64,000 nucleotides of DNA from the NCBI RefSeq assembly GCF_001949145.1, contig NW_019091493.1, positions 355,801 to 419,800 of the forward strand, given 5' to 3'. This document shows positions 1 to 11,699 of this stretch, piece after piece. The translations under genes and the position numbers were made by a program. The notes below the pieces were generated by a model that ran no database searches, was not told the origin of the DNA, and saw nothing but the letters and a program-made list of their open reading frames with translations. The DNA is from Acanthaster planci (Eukaryota; Echinodermata; Asteroidea; Valvatida; Acanthasteridae). Position 1 is the stretch's first letter; the number at the start of each line of letters is the position of its first letter.

Positions 1-1862
1 TGAATTTCTCGAGCAGAAATTTACAAGATTCTCAAGATGCCCTTTGCAGCCCTGAATTTCGTGTTTGGGGCTCCTGATTGGGTGAATCACTAAACGGTCC
101 TACACTCTTAAACATCATACTGCTAAGAACAACTTTCAAAAAGGACTCAAGCACTTTTGACCTCATTTCCCAAGGGCATATTTTCTGTGATAACCATTCA
201 CATTCTTTGGGTCATAAATGAGACGGCCAAAATGCCAAATTTGCATTACTTCTTTTTTATGACAGGTGTGCTGGCAGTGTTTCTGTCACTGCCCAAATGG
301 CGTACATGGACATGGACATGTATGTGTAGAAAAAAGTATCATTTTTAATATCAAGTCTGTTTCATTTGTTATTAATATCAGAAGGCCTAATGTTTCTCTT
401 GCCAAATAAAACTTGACCTAGGAACAGTCTGCGCGTCATGTCCAGCAGTCCATTAATCAGTGGGCCAATAAAAATGGCTTTTCATGTATACAGGTGTTTG
501 TGTGTGTGCGTGCGTTATGCCCAGAGTTAATGAAGCCTTGCGTGCACATTGAGGAGCGATTCGATATCAGAACCACTGCATCTCATCAAAAGTGACATGC
601 CAGCTATCAGGATTGGCATTGTCTGTGGCCTGTGCTCCATCAGTTTCCTGGTAATTGAGAGATAAAACCCAAGATGGAATGGATTACATGTTAATTACAT
701 GCCAGCCTTGCCAGAGGGCCATCATCAACCCACACTCATTACTGTCAGGATCAGTTACATATTTTCATGTTAGTTGTGCATGTGTATTATGCATGACCCT
801 CCTTATGAGGAGGGATGGTTGATAGCATAGGTGTACATGTAACTTGTCTGAGTAGGATAGTTGTGGTTTTGGTTCTGAGGCCTTATCCTCTCTCTTAAAA
901 TATTATTTACATCATAAGCCCTGCAGACTTTGCCAATGCTGCTTAATCTGACTTGACATCCATAATGTTCAGTTCAGGTCTGATACCCATAACATAACCT
1001 CAAGCCAGACCTGAAGTATTTTGCCACCTTATGAGTCTCCCGGCAAAGTGCAAAGCACTTCATAAAAAAAAACCCAGAACCGTACTTCAAATGTGATCAA
1101 AAATTGATCAGAATTTTCAAAGTTTTGGGGTGACAAAATACCAACAAGGGACACTGTTGCAGTGCCTGCTATTTTCTAGTAGTTAGACTGATGATTCTCT
1201 GCAAATCCCTAGTTTTGGGTACTTTAATCTGGGAAAAAATACCAGTGTTTCAATACACAGAAGCACCCATTCGTATGTATACTTCTGGACTGCTTTTATT
1301 TAGCTCTTCACTCAACAAATGTTAGAAATTTACACATTTCGGTGGAAAATAATGCTTGAAAGCCACGAGTGTTTAAGTGGTGGTAACATTTGGTGCATAA
1401 AAATATGTAAATCTGGCACAGTCCAGGCTGAAACAGGAATCTTTCTTTTTCCATGTTACACCCACAGTGCTGCATGTTAACAAAAACAGCCCACCCTGCC
1501 CAGAATTTGAATGTTATCTCGTGAAGCATGCAATCGTAATCACGGCAGGTGGCTTAGAGAAGCAGAGAGATCGGGTGGGTCGATCACTCAAGGTGGGCAG
1601 ACGTCCTGCATGGGCTAGCTGCTCATTGCTGCGTGGCCATGTAATATTTGGCCTGATACATTCCACCAACTGAGTCTACAGTTACTGCTTGGGAGCATCT
1701 GCAATTAAAATGGCAGCGGGAGTAGAAGATTGTGTTTCTCTTGTCTGAAGAAACCGTCAGCATATCTTAGTTGATATTCATTTAGTACATGTAGGTTCTG
1801 AGAACTGTGACCCAATATTGTCCATGTGAAATGTATTATGGTGAGAGTCAGCTCATTAATAA
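1..1862. other. Non-coding stretch, no gene seen
   Basis: I see no convincing exon here. Reading frames are short and lack paired splice sites. A short GT-rich microsatellite lies at about 494-515. The part from about 540 to 760 is less simple in composition and contains TAATTA/TTAATTA-type cores (around 650-700), which homeodomain proteins typically bind. Whether that part is regulatory is inference only. Confidence 0.5.
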
Positions 1863-1926
1863 GGGAATAAATATGTGCTTGGCCAGTCTTAAACGTGAAA
1901 GACTGGCCAAGCACATAATTATTCCC
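1863..1926. repeat. Near-perfect 28-bp inverted repeat (hairpin)
   Basis: Arms 1863-1890 and 1899-1926 are reverse complements with a single mismatch, separated by an 8-base loop (AAACGTGA). Weaker complementarity (ATTAATAA against ATTCATAAAT) continues outward on both sides to about 1855-1936. As RNA this would be a 28-bp stem with a small loop, close to microRNA precursor size. It could equally be a short foldback transposon relic: a partial similarity (GTTTAAGACTGGC) recurs near 61485. Confidence 0.85.
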
Positions 1927-3144
1927 ATTCATAAATACCTTTGTATTCATAGAGTTAAAAGAAGTCAACATATGATAGATTTCTAACAGTTTTGTTCTAA
2001 AACTTTACTTTAAATTTCTTGAACACCCCTGTCAATTTTATGGTGTACTCCTTTTGAAAGTTGTCCAATACAATTCCCGCGCTCACACACTCCTGACCAA
2101 TCAGACCCAGTTCAACTGTCTTATATCCATGTGCCAACATGTGATTTACGCAGCAGGCATTATCACTTCTCAGCGGGCATTGTCAAATGTTAATACATGG
2201 TCACGTGACTGTCCCCGGTATTCATGAAGTAAATATATATGTACATACAATACACATCAACTTTTACTTATATCTGGAATGTTGTATCTTGGCCTAGAAT
2301 AATCATGTGACTGTTCGACACAAACTTATTTTACCCTCATCCTTGTGGTTGCCACATCTTTAGATCATAGATTTAGACTAGTCCACGTTCCACAAGGTAA
2401 GCTATAATGGAGGGACTGTTAACCAGACTACTCATATATTCATGGCGACCTCTGCTATTTTCACCTGTAGATTGATAGGAAACTACAGAGTCTACAGTGC
2501 CAGTAGCCTTGTTCAAGTTGGTCCCAGCACTGTTTTGTTGAAGGGAAATTATTGGGTCCCACGGCAAACGAGCCACCGTGTACTGTCACGGCCCACCACC
2601 GGGGCCCCCTGTACGGTACAAGCACCATGGTAAACCCATAGAGCAAGCTACATGTATACAGACACAATGTACATGTACAATACAGTGTACGTATAGCAAA
2701 TTATTCATGTACCGGTGCATACATATATACACACATACATGTATGTGGCATGCACATGTACGTGGCATGTACATGTACGTGGCATGTACACGTACGTGTC
2801 CTGCGTGGCCTGTTGAGTAGGGATATGTACACATGAGCACACGCACTCGTAACTACAAATGTATTCCCAAACAACATTTGCAAAAGGTGCAAGCACCGTA
2901 CGTTGTAGTCCAGATTTTTTCCACGCATCACCCCTCAGAAAGGCGATAGCAGTTTGGCTACATGGTAAAATTCCTAATGTTCAGTCCCCCCTTCCCAGGC
3001 AGCTGTTTTTGCCATTCCCCCAATATAGTTCTGGATCCGCCTTGGCCGAGGGAAAGTTGAAATACATGTACAAAGGTCGCAGCGACATTCATTGAAAGTT
3101 TTCACTGGAATGGTTATCCAGTAATGCCAAACTCTGTTCGTCCA
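1927..3144. other. Non-coding stretch with ACATGTAC-rich core
   Basis: No exon is recognised. From about 2640 to 2830 the sequence is a dense, irregular array of ACATGTAC, GTACATGT and CATGTACGTGGC words, so reading frames on both strands there are low-complexity Cys/His/Tyr/Met peptides that should not be taken as genes. A CACGTGAC-type E-box-like word occurs near 2202. Confidence 0.6.
2640..2825. repeat. ACATGTAC/CATGTACGTGG-rich low-complexity repeat
   Basis: Overlapping ACATGTAC palindromes are mixed with an imperfect unit of about 14 bp, (G)GCATGTACATGTACGT, repeated around 2745-2800. The word is self-complementary, so the same low-complexity peptides arise on both strands. The same motif enrichment recurs at about 25805-25850, 26950-27000, 35390-35525, 41855-41955 and 60980-61002, so it is a genome-wide texture and not a local gene feature. 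Confidence 0.8.
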
Positions 3145-3400
3145 CCCTGATTTTATTGCATCCTCTCACTGGCAAAGAAGAGACAGGTTGGCAGGAATCA
3201 TTTTATCTGGTTGCCAGGTACATGTATGCAGCCACTGTCCATTCCAACAGAAATTGGTCGCTGGTCGTGAACCCTGCCTGTGCTAAACCCTCCATGACTA
3301 AACACACACATGAGCAGGCACAGCGAGTTCCCATCAAAGGACCATCCTCAGTACGTAAAAACATCCCATCTCTTGGTCGTGGAACTTGTTATTCAGAATG
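3145..3400. repeat. Dispersed repeat family R1, copy 1
   Basis: Two blocks are shared with 11740-11975 and 13890-14020. One is a CTCACTGG-AAAG-GAGACAGG-TGG-AGGAA block at about 3168-3205. The other runs from AACCCTG...GTGCTAA to GTTCCCATCAAAGG and TAAAAACA at about 3270-3365. Copies are diverged, with indels, so this is an old repeat. A short fragment resembling its 5' part (GGCCCGAGCTGAAGTGCACC) sits at about 3786-3805. No inverted ends or tRNA-like boxes were found, so the class is unknown. Confidence 0.65.
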
Positions 3401-3428
3401 CAGGGTGGCCAATAAGACACTCTAGTAA

Positions 3429-3471
3429 GGTCATTAGGGCCACACCGACAGTGATTAATTGACCCTAATGA
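3429..3471. promoter_or_regulatory. Candidate homeodomain-site cluster with inverted TCATTAGGG
   Basis: TCATTAGGG (3431-3439) and its reverse complement CCCTAATGA (3463-3471) flank TGATTAATTGA (3452-3462). Thus three TAAT-core sites lie within 43 bases in a mirror arrangement. TAAT/ATTA cores are typical homeodomain targets and TGATTAAT resembles composite PBC-Hox sites. Function is inferred; no promoter or gene start is visible nearby. Confidence 0.3.
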
Positions 3472-4083
3472 GGAACAGACTCGATTAGATTGTGATTGGT
3501 ATTTGATGAGCCTCTCTCCACTCCAGGTTTGTGCCTGGATTCATGTAATGACATGCATATGTTAGGTAATGCTGTCAGGCTTTGAAGTATCGGGATGACT
3601 TGAGATATCAGGGTGGGCCGGCTATTCCTGTTCCGAGAATATAACCTGCCAGATATTTTCTTATTTCTTGGGACAGACAAAATCAGAACAGCTTTTACAT
3701 GTACATAGATAATGAAGCCCAAGGATTATTCTCGTTAAGGATTACTAAATAATACCCTTGATATTGTCGCAAGTACATGTATCTGGCCCGAGCTGAAGTG
3801 CACCCCCAATCGGCGAAAGGAAGACATCTATGAAAACGGCAAGAGTTTTAATCCAAGATGTGGCAGTGAATGACAGTGTTGCTGGTTGAAAAGTAGAGAG
3901 AGATCATGCAAGCACTTTACATGCACTATCTGGATTCAGTTTTCAATACTGGTCCTGGGAAAACCTGTGTCATTGTAGCCCTTGACTCTGCCTGGTGCAT
4001 GCGCTTTTAATCTACTAAATTTGACAGAACCTCATAGAACGATCATGGAGCTCGCTGATACTAACTGAATCCCGTAGCCAGAC

Positions 4084-4340
4084 TGAAGAGTTATGTGTTT
4101 ATTCCTCAGACAAACAAAATCTCACAAACAAAGCCACCTGTTAGAATTGTACAACTAGGCAGGCTTTTGGTTAATCAGAGAGCAAGCTTCGCATTGCTAA
4201 GTACAAATGAATGTGAACTGCGAGTGGAGTTACGTGTCGATGTCTCAGGGACCCTGAACACTGCAAAGAAATTGCAGATTTTAGATCCACTATTTGCTGA
4301 AATCAGTGTATTGGTGACCCGCCTGAGTAAAATGAACTAA
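4084..4340 (+). CDS. Weak exon candidate (open segment after a good acceptor)
   Basis: A pyrimidine-rich acceptor (TGTGTTTATTCCTCAG) ends near 4109 and is followed by an open + frame to a stop at about 4338-4340. The predicted peptide is unremarkable, with an alternating ELRVELRV stretch and a hydrophobic end. No consensus donor is seen and no AATAAA signal follows closely, so a terminal exon is not supported either. I do not recognise the product; a chance open frame is the more likely reading. Confidence 0.12.
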
Positions 4341-5674
4341 ACCACAGCTTCTTACATGTGCTTCTGAATTGGAGGCCTTTGGAAAAAAATGCACCGTGGA
4401 AATCAGATGACCTGTCGGCGTGTTCACCCAAAGTTACCAGCATGACATATGCAACATATTTAAATGACTAGCTTTTCTGCATGTGAAATTTGCTACATGT
4501 ACATGTAAGACTCATTTGACAGGATGTGATGACAGTGGTAAGTAAGCTCTCGGTTGATGGACAGACACAGTCTTCTCACTCAATACAAAAACCACCTGCC
4601 TTTGTGTCTGAGTCTCATCTAATGATCGTATTTGGAGGAAATGACTAGTGAAGTAATATGGACCTCCATGCCATCTTCTGGCTGAGCCGTACACGCCGGA
4701 AATCAAGCGTAGCAGTCACGTCGTAATGAACACTCGGCCATGTGCTCATGTTAATCGGGCCGGGCCCACTGTGAATGTGTCACGAGTCGGCAATTAGGCC
4801 TGCCTTGGACCATTATCAGTAATCACGATTTGCAGGTTTTTTTTTTTTTTTTTTGAAGTCTGCTAAAAGTGCAGGAATAGTTCAAAGAGCACAACAGAGA
4901 TTGAAGGATTTGTTTGAGATGGTTTTGTGCATGTATCTCCCTTTCTCGATCAACTCTACCAATTTCGTGGGAAAGAACCCTTGACATGAATTTCATACTT
5001 GCAAACGTAGTGGTATTTTGCGCAGTGGTCTGCTCATAGTGGCAAAACTGTTGGACATTCCATTTTGGCTTTGGTCAATCTAATTACAAGTGCACACTCT
5101 GGAACTTTTCAATACTTCCCGTGCTTTTCCTGCGAAGATCGAGGCGCTGTTGCTGGGATGTCATGTCAGGTAGACACTTGTTCAATGGCAGAGAAGAGAT
5201 TCGGGTGCCTGGTGCATGGCACAGATGCAGAGGCCCTACAATTTTTCCCCAGTAATTAGTTTGTGCACCTACTCAGCACATCGTGGACCAAACACACTTG
5301 CTTCACAGTTGTGGGGAGAAACGAACCATGGTGTATTTCGCCTATTGTGTTAGGACTGAAAACGTAATGGGGGTAGAAAAATGCCCCCACAACTCGATCC
5401 TCCGTGTAATTGGCCTAACAGAACAATTTGTTCCCTTAACGAGGTGAGAGCCTACCCCCATAAAACCCGTGTGTGCATGTAGTGTTTTTCAAACAGACTC
5501 CTGAGTTAGAACACTCCATCTCTCGTTGCTCTCCGGAGCACATACTGTACATAAGGGGTTTGCTGTTTATTCAGTGCACGTAGGCCACTGGCAAATATCA
5601 GAAACTATATGTGTGTGCATTCCCCCTTCACCTTAAGTGCCACCAAGATTGTCGCCCATAGACCTGATCCTCTT
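4341..5674. other. Non-coding stretch; T18 run
   Basis: No exon is recognised. A run of 18 T lies at 4837-4854. Just upstream, 4730-4830 contains GC-richer sequence (GGGCCGGGCCC) and TTAAT/ATTAG/TAATC cores, which may mark a small regulatory element. At about 5365-5395 a GGGGG...CCCCC mini-hairpin occurs. Confidence 0.5.
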
Positions 5675-5739
5675 GGTCGGTTGGTTGGTCGGTCGGTCGG
5701 TTGGTTGGTCAGTCAGTCAGTCAGTCAGTCAGTCAGTCA
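5675..5739. repeat. Tetranucleotide microsatellite (GGTC/GGTT)n then (CAGT)n
   Basis: A mixed GGTC/GGTT tract (5675-5710) changes into about seven CAGT units (to 5739). Frames through it give Gly/Trp/Leu/Val and Ser/Gln/Val simple peptides, which are not coding evidence. Confidence 0.95.
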
Positions 5740-8700
5740 ATCCACCTTTTCCACATTGGCATTGAAAGAGAGGCTGCACTGGCAAACCAGAGCCACTTGC
5801 ATGGAATCTTACACGTATGTTGCAACTTATTGGAGTGTGTAGAGTGAATACTCTGAAAGATGATGATTTTGATACCTGCGTTTTGCTGTTTCCCAAGCTG
5901 GTTACTTGTAAGTATTTAAAGCAGTGTAACGGAGTGGATGGGATGTAATCAGCTAAATAATTGCCCTCAGTGTACAAGAATCAAACATCCTCTTGTTTTT
6001 CCCCACTGAATAATTCGGTGTGGATAATCATGCATGATTCACCCACTGTCTTACTGGGACAACCCTGCACATTCCATGTGCTTGTGTCAGTCCCCCACTG
6101 CCAAGTTCATCCTCCTCTCCAAAATTGATTGAAGAAAGAAAGAAAGAAAGCTTGACTTGGTAATAGGGTCGTAAATTGAAAACGTAACATGAGTCGAATT
6201 CAATCTGGCTGGGTGCATGTTTTCCGTGAGGGGCCATAGGCCAGTCCTAAACCTGAGAGTGGTTGGGGGGAACATAATATACACACACGATTAGGGCTGT
6301 GCGAGTACAATTCTACATGTTGATCTTCAGTGCACTGAAAGAGTACTCGAGATGCACTGTGTTGAAAGGAACAGCCCACTCTCTACAAGGATTCTAGAGT
6401 ATTAGGTGTAAGCCATGGGACGCACCGTACATGAGTTCTAAAAATGCTATCTAAAAATACTAAAAACCAATACCTATACTGCTGTTTCAATCTACCATGT
6501 ACATGTATCTTAGCCGCAAAAAATGTAATGAATTCCACATTCATATTACAATTTGAAAGATAAATGGCAACTTCATGTGCAACTGTGTTGGAAGTTTGTT
6601 CGTGGTCTTGCGTGTAGTTAGGAATGTTCATGTATGCACATGCATAGAGTGGTTCCAACAAAAAGTTGTTATTCGATGAAAAAAATGGAGAAAGCCCTTT
6701 TTTTGATTTCCAGTCATGAAACTTCCAGGCGTTCCCCAAAGAGTCACTTGAGATAATCACCTGTAGCTTGCACCTTGTGAAACCTGCAGAGATAAAAACG
6801 ATACCAAATCTTCAGTTTTTGACTGGGCAACAGCTCTGTAACCATGATGTTTCTCGGGTATTACGGATTCAAACCCGTGCAGCCTAGCTACCATACATGT
6901 TGATGTTGTCTTACTGGACATAACGATGGATGTCTTGACTTAGTTCATCGGGAAAGAAAATGTCATAGGGTTTACTTTACAGTGTTGAATTTGTTAAAAT
7001 TGAGTGTGTTCAAGATTCTTCCTGATACTTGTAAGACTGATCTAGGAATGAAAATTGATGATTTACAACACATTTTCATTTATGAATCCTTCTGTATGTC
7101 AGCAGTGTGGATCGTCTCTGTAAGAAATCCTTTCTTAGCTGCTCGCACTATTGGTATAAACTCTCTCAGTGGTGAAACAACCCCACGGTACTCTTGTTGT
7201 TAATGTTACTCTCTGGTTGACCATTAGAATCATTTATTTCACGCCGTCTGTGCATAATCATGCTATCTGCGGCTCGCCTGTCTAATGTATGCACTCGACC
7301 TATTACTCACGTCGACCCCAACAGCTCAGGTTCTGTGAGGGTGAACGTGCGCTGCGATCGATGCACCTTTTTCCGATAGTGCAGCATCTTCCAGAGAAGG
7401 GTGCACTCATCCCATGCACCTGTTCTGATGGGCCGTTGGAGGACATTTATTTTTTGTGCGTGAAGTGCCATTAACGACTGACAATGTGTGCCCCGAAAGG
7501 GGAGGGGGGAAGGGCGGGAGCCAGGGCATCGGTGTGTGGAACTTGACCAGAAAAAATGGATCCGAAGGATCCCGTGAAGTTTAATGTCTCCACTGTTTTA
7601 ATTTAGGAAAATTGCAAAACAGGGGTTGGATTAATTTAAACAATTCCGATGGAGACAGCCGCGTATACATTAAGGGCTAACATGTACTTGTGTATGATTC
7701 TGTCAAGGTCAGAATATTATTGAATCTTTAAGGAATGACTGAATAAATTGCTAGTTTTAAAACAATTTTGTCTCATGAAATTTTTCTCAGTGGTTTATGT
7801 TTAATTAATGTGAAATTCTGGTCAATGCACATTTATATGCAGGGACGTGATCTTCTTTACAGTGATCAATTAGCATTTGCTAAAAGTTTGTGCTACTCAT
7901 ACATGTTCATGTGCCTTTCTTGGAGTCACCTCTCAAATTTGTTGAATAACTTGTCACACAATTTATACCAAATCGCACCAAATTTCACGAAATTGGCTGT
8001 ATAGTAGAGGCTGTATGCCCTCTTGGTCTTTCTGCAGTGCCCCAGTGAGGAGATTGCGATCAGTGATTGATATCGCAGGTGTTTCCCCAGTGGCCTGGCT
8101 TCCTCTGCCCCAATCAACTAGCAATTGTTGATGGAGTATTGATGTTCCCCTTACTCTGGCTACATGTTCTTGTACACCTGTACATGTCACTGCACATGTC
8201 TGAGCCATCAGCCTGGGAGAGATGGATGAGTTTCGCTATCCAGGGAATTTGCTTCAGTAATGAAACCCTTTTGCCTGGACAGGGTATATCAGCCCATCTG
8301 GCTCAGGTCCAGAAACCCTCAAGTACATGGATATATGAAACTCAGTTGTTGTGAAACAGATGTGTCAACTAAAAACTCCACTGTTACTCATATGTACTGA
8401 TTTTTCAGAAGTCTCTCGCATACCCACAGCAAGATTTGTCTGATTTCGTACAATCACACCTCTCTAATCAGCATCTCGCCCCAGGAAGTCAGAATAACCC
8501 GAAATCCCAATGCCAATTGGTGACATTTCAAAAAGCCAAAAAAAAAAAAAGGAAAAAAAAACCAGACAAAGTCGCGAATAAAATTACAAAAAACAAAACC
8601 CCAGAAGACTTGGATTACAGTAACCTGTAATCATGTCCAAATCTGCCTTGTGTTTACATGTACCCACAGCGCGATTTCCAGTTAAGATTGAATGGAACCT

Positions 8701-8835
8701 CTGTAGATAAAATTCTTGGAATTACAGATTGGTTTTAAGGGAAAAAACCATGAGATTGGTCACAGTTACTCTTGCCCTTTGCCTCTTCATCAGAATGTGG
8801 TTGAGTCTTGCTTGCTGCATACAGGTATTGCATAC
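5740..8835. other. Non-coding stretch, no gene seen
   Basis: I found no convincing exon. The stretch includes a short (GAAA)n tract at 6131-6150 and a tRNA B-box-like word on the minus strand near 6867-6880 (GGTTTGAATCC), perhaps a degraded SINE. Small A-rich runs lie at 8540-8600. The 125-codon minus-strand frame at 6383-6760 has no splice context or recognisable motif. Confidence 0.5.
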
Positions 8836-9079
8836 GGGCAATTTCAGAAATTAAGGGTCCAAAAGTGTGACATTTTTGTGTCCCTGTTACACTTGACCTT
8901 TGTTATTTGATACGGAAATATCACTGGAACTGATTTCAAACTATTACTATTTGTTTGGCAGGTAATTAGCAATCATTCATCACTCTTGGAAATTAGAAAA
9001 TGTGTTCTGAACTTACAAAATCAAATGTCAGATGTGACGGGACATGGAAAAAAAATTGACCCCTAATTTCTGGAATTAC
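8836..9079 (-). mobile_element. Non-autonomous inverted-repeat element, family M2 copy A
   Basis: This 244-bp block is the reverse complement of the blocks at 37991-38222 and 30556-30790. Its ends are GGGCAATTTCAGAAATTA and TAATTTCTGGAATTAC, imperfect terminal inverted repeats that continue inward as GGGTCCAAAAGTGTGACATT on one side. No transposase is encoded. Size, inverted ends and multiple dispersed copies fit a miniature inverted-repeat transposable element (MITE). The superfamily is unknown. Confidence 0.8.
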
Positions 9080-9378
9080 TTTACGTAAATGTATTGTGCC
9101 ATCTTGATGAAGCACCGTTCATGTTTTTGAGGGTTTTTTTGTAGGAAGAGGGTCTTTTTTTCCCTTCTTTTCCTCCCATTCTTTGAAGTCATGCATTTGG
9201 AGATGGAGAATGTTTGACAAAAATGCACACTTTCAGCACGGGAAAAGGCCTGAATCTACCAACATATTGTCAGAACACAAAACAAGGATATCATTTCCAG
9301 GAGCATGAAGAGTAACAGTGTGACGCCTCTTACACACATGTTATTGTACGTGTCTCTTCTTCACTTCGCACTCTATTC

Positions 9379-9618
9379 CATCGACTGGCACCAGTCCATG
9401 TGGAGTGCCAGGAAGCCCCATCAACTGGCACCAGTCCATGTGGAGTGCCAGGAAGCACCATCAACTGGCACCAGTCCATGTGCAGTGCCAGGAAGCACCA
9501 TCAACTGGCACCAGTCCATGTGCAGTGCCAGGAAGCACCATCAACTGGCACCAGTCCATGTGGAGTGCCAGGAAGCACCATCAACTGGCACCAGTCCATG
9601 TGGAGTGCCAGGAAGCAC
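9379..9618. repeat. 40-bp minisatellite, six copies
   Basis: Six head-to-tail 40-bp units begin CATCAACTGGCACCAGTCCA and end GCCAGGAAGCAC. They differ only at a few positions (GG/GC in the middle, CGACTGG in the first, CCC in the first end). The near identity implies recent expansion. The unit is not a multiple of three and lacks stops, so all three + frames are open and yield the same peptides shifted; none is a gene. Confidence 0.97.
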
Positions 9619-9948
9619 ATGCAAATTTTTTCCCAGTAGTTACAGCATTTTGCAAGACATCCGAAATGCATAAAAAAGCAATTTAATTCATTAAAAAATT
9701 ATTTAAAAACTGAATATTTTTCGGAAAAGAAACGTTTCAAGTTGGAAGAATTTCATTATGTATGCATGCATGACCCATATTGCCATGGTTTCCAGTGCAT
9801 GTGTTAATTATATGTACATCGTAGGTGAAATGACCAAATTCCTGACCTCAGTCACAGGGATGATACTCTGTAAGTATCTCTAACCTCCTTCAAGTGTTGC
9901 TTCCCTTTCTTGTCTCTGTCCAATTCCTCTCCACATCTCCTCAAAGAG

Positions 9949-10107
9949 GCCTGTACTCCAAGTGATTCATATCAAAGCCACACGCTGGGGAATGCATCAG
10001 CAATTCAGTTGGTGCATGAGCTCTCCAAACACCCCAGTCAAGAGCCATACCAGGAACACATATCTGCAGCTTGTCACGCCATCCTTAGAAGTTCCGCCTT
10101 CCTTTAG
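9949..10107 (+). CDS. Candidate terminal exon, unidentified
   Basis: A long pyrimidine tract (about 9893-9942) precedes AG at 9947-9948. Reading in phase 0 from GCC at 9949 gives 52 codons of complex, polar sequence ending at TAG (10105-10107). The peptide starts ACTPSDSYQSHTLGN and contains QLVHELSKHPSQEPYQEH. Composition is protein-like, with no simple repeats, but I recognise no domain and see no AATAAA shortly downstream. It would be a last exon of a + strand gene. A chance open frame beside a C/T-rich tract is an equally fair reading. Confidence 0.22.
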   Translation, partial: ACTPSDSYQSHTLGNASAIQLVHELSKHPSQEPYQEHISAACHAILRSSAFL

Positions 10108-11699
10108 CAAGGGTCGCTTGGCGGATTGTTTACTCTGACCAAGTCTCCTAGGAGGCCTTGCCCCTCTCTTCCCCAGTTACATGTAGCCTTTTCAACAGCA
10201 CACTTTTGGAAGTGCCTGACTCATAGATTGTTTGCATGGAGCTCGCTGGACAGAATGCTAATGAACAGACATGCACTTGTGGTGAGAAATAGAACTCTGA
10301 AATGTCCCAGGTGCAAAGTACCTATATGTTTAAGCCTACAGGTACATGTATTTAATTTGTAACCAAAAATGGAAGCATTTTAAGAAACAAGAATGCATAT
10401 ACATGTACATGTACCGTATAAGTATTTACCGATCAGAAATGAGTCATTTTTGGTGCACATTCTGTTGAAACTTGAGACGCTATGCTCTGTACCTCCGCAC
10501 ATGCCTAGATTCAGTTAACACATGCATTACAGTTCTTTATTGGTTCCTGTAATCAGGCCTGACTGCCCGTAGCACCAATCAAATGCAGATGAGTTCCTGC
10601 ATGTCATTCATAGAATGGCTGTGATCTAAGTATGGCACATCCCATCACACGTAGCTCATTGAGATCAGGTTTCTAGCTCTCCATCCGTTGGAGTACAGGT
10701 CACTCGGGTTTGCTCAAAACTTCAACCTGCGCTGAAATTCTCTCCAGTCCCCCTCCCTCCTTGTCTTACTGGTCAATTTCAAGGATCCGTAACAGATGTC
10801 AATCTCATCAGTAATTTATCAAGGTACTTTAATTGCATATCATGCACGGCGTGCCTCACCACTAATCAAGCAGAAACCCAGGATCACGAGCCTCCTCGTT
10901 TGTTGAAGGATTGTGAAATGAAGATTGATAGTGACATAAAGTTGGGCACTCAAGCACAAATATTGTAGATTTCTATCCAAAACCTGCAGTTCATGTTATG
11001 GAGCTATGCGTACTGAGTACATGAACTTTTGGTTTGAAAAAATTGCATGCAGTTTATGAGATACGAGTGTATTTCACATATTTTCTACGAACCTTTCCAC
11101 CTGTTGGAAAAAAATGATAGAACACATAACTTAAACTACTGAACGCTCAGAATGAAAAATCATGAAACTTTATCGCAAATTCTGTCCCTGATTTTAGGTT
11201 TCATAATACTTGTAAATTTATTGAGGATATGGAAGTAGAACAAAGTCAAATCCATGACTTGGCCCTTACTGGGTTTTGCTGGTATGTTATTATCAGCGAT
11301 TCATTCCCAACTTTGTAGCACAGTATGCAAGCGGGGCCCTTCGCAAGAAAGGGCAGGTGGAGGAAAACCACATGGTTCTTACCCAAAAGAATTGTAGGCT
11401 TGATATCAGACCGTCACGGCATCTTTATGGTCGCACACAGCATTTATTAGAATAAGTCTCCACAATCTCTTGTTGCATGCACAGGAGCACACGTGGTCAC
11501 AAGAGCCAATGAAAGATGGTATATTTATTGCATGCTTGCTGAGTTGGTGGAATTAATTTCCAGTAGAATGTGCATAGACCTGTAACATTTGCTCTTAGCA
11601 AAATCATACCTTAGTGCAGGCTTGTAGCTGGCTCGTAGGTGCAGTGACACTCAAGCGGTCTTCCACAGTAATTACATGGCTGATTTTCTTTTTACTGTT
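10108..11699. other. Non-coding stretch; possible regulatory block
   Basis: No exon is recognised. From about 10500 to 10900 the sequence is mixed in composition and contains repeated TAATC/ATTA/TTAAT and CCAAT-type words (for example TCAGTAATTTATC and CACTAATCAAG). This is the kind of texture seen in regulatory DNA, but it is only suggestive. Confidence 0.4.

Noticed and set aside
2578-2931. Overlapping Cys/His/Tyr/Met-rich frames on both strands
   Set aside because: Produced by ACATGTAC low-complexity DNA.
9379-9618. CRISPR-like array (regular repeats)
   Set aside because: Units are contiguous without unique spacers; the same applies to 34601-34730, 55127-55391 and 56671-56962. The DNA is eukaryotic.
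9305-9686. Three overlapping + frames of up to 122 codons with WHQSMWSARKH-type repeats
   Set aside because: They are frame-shifted readings of a 40-bp minisatellite.
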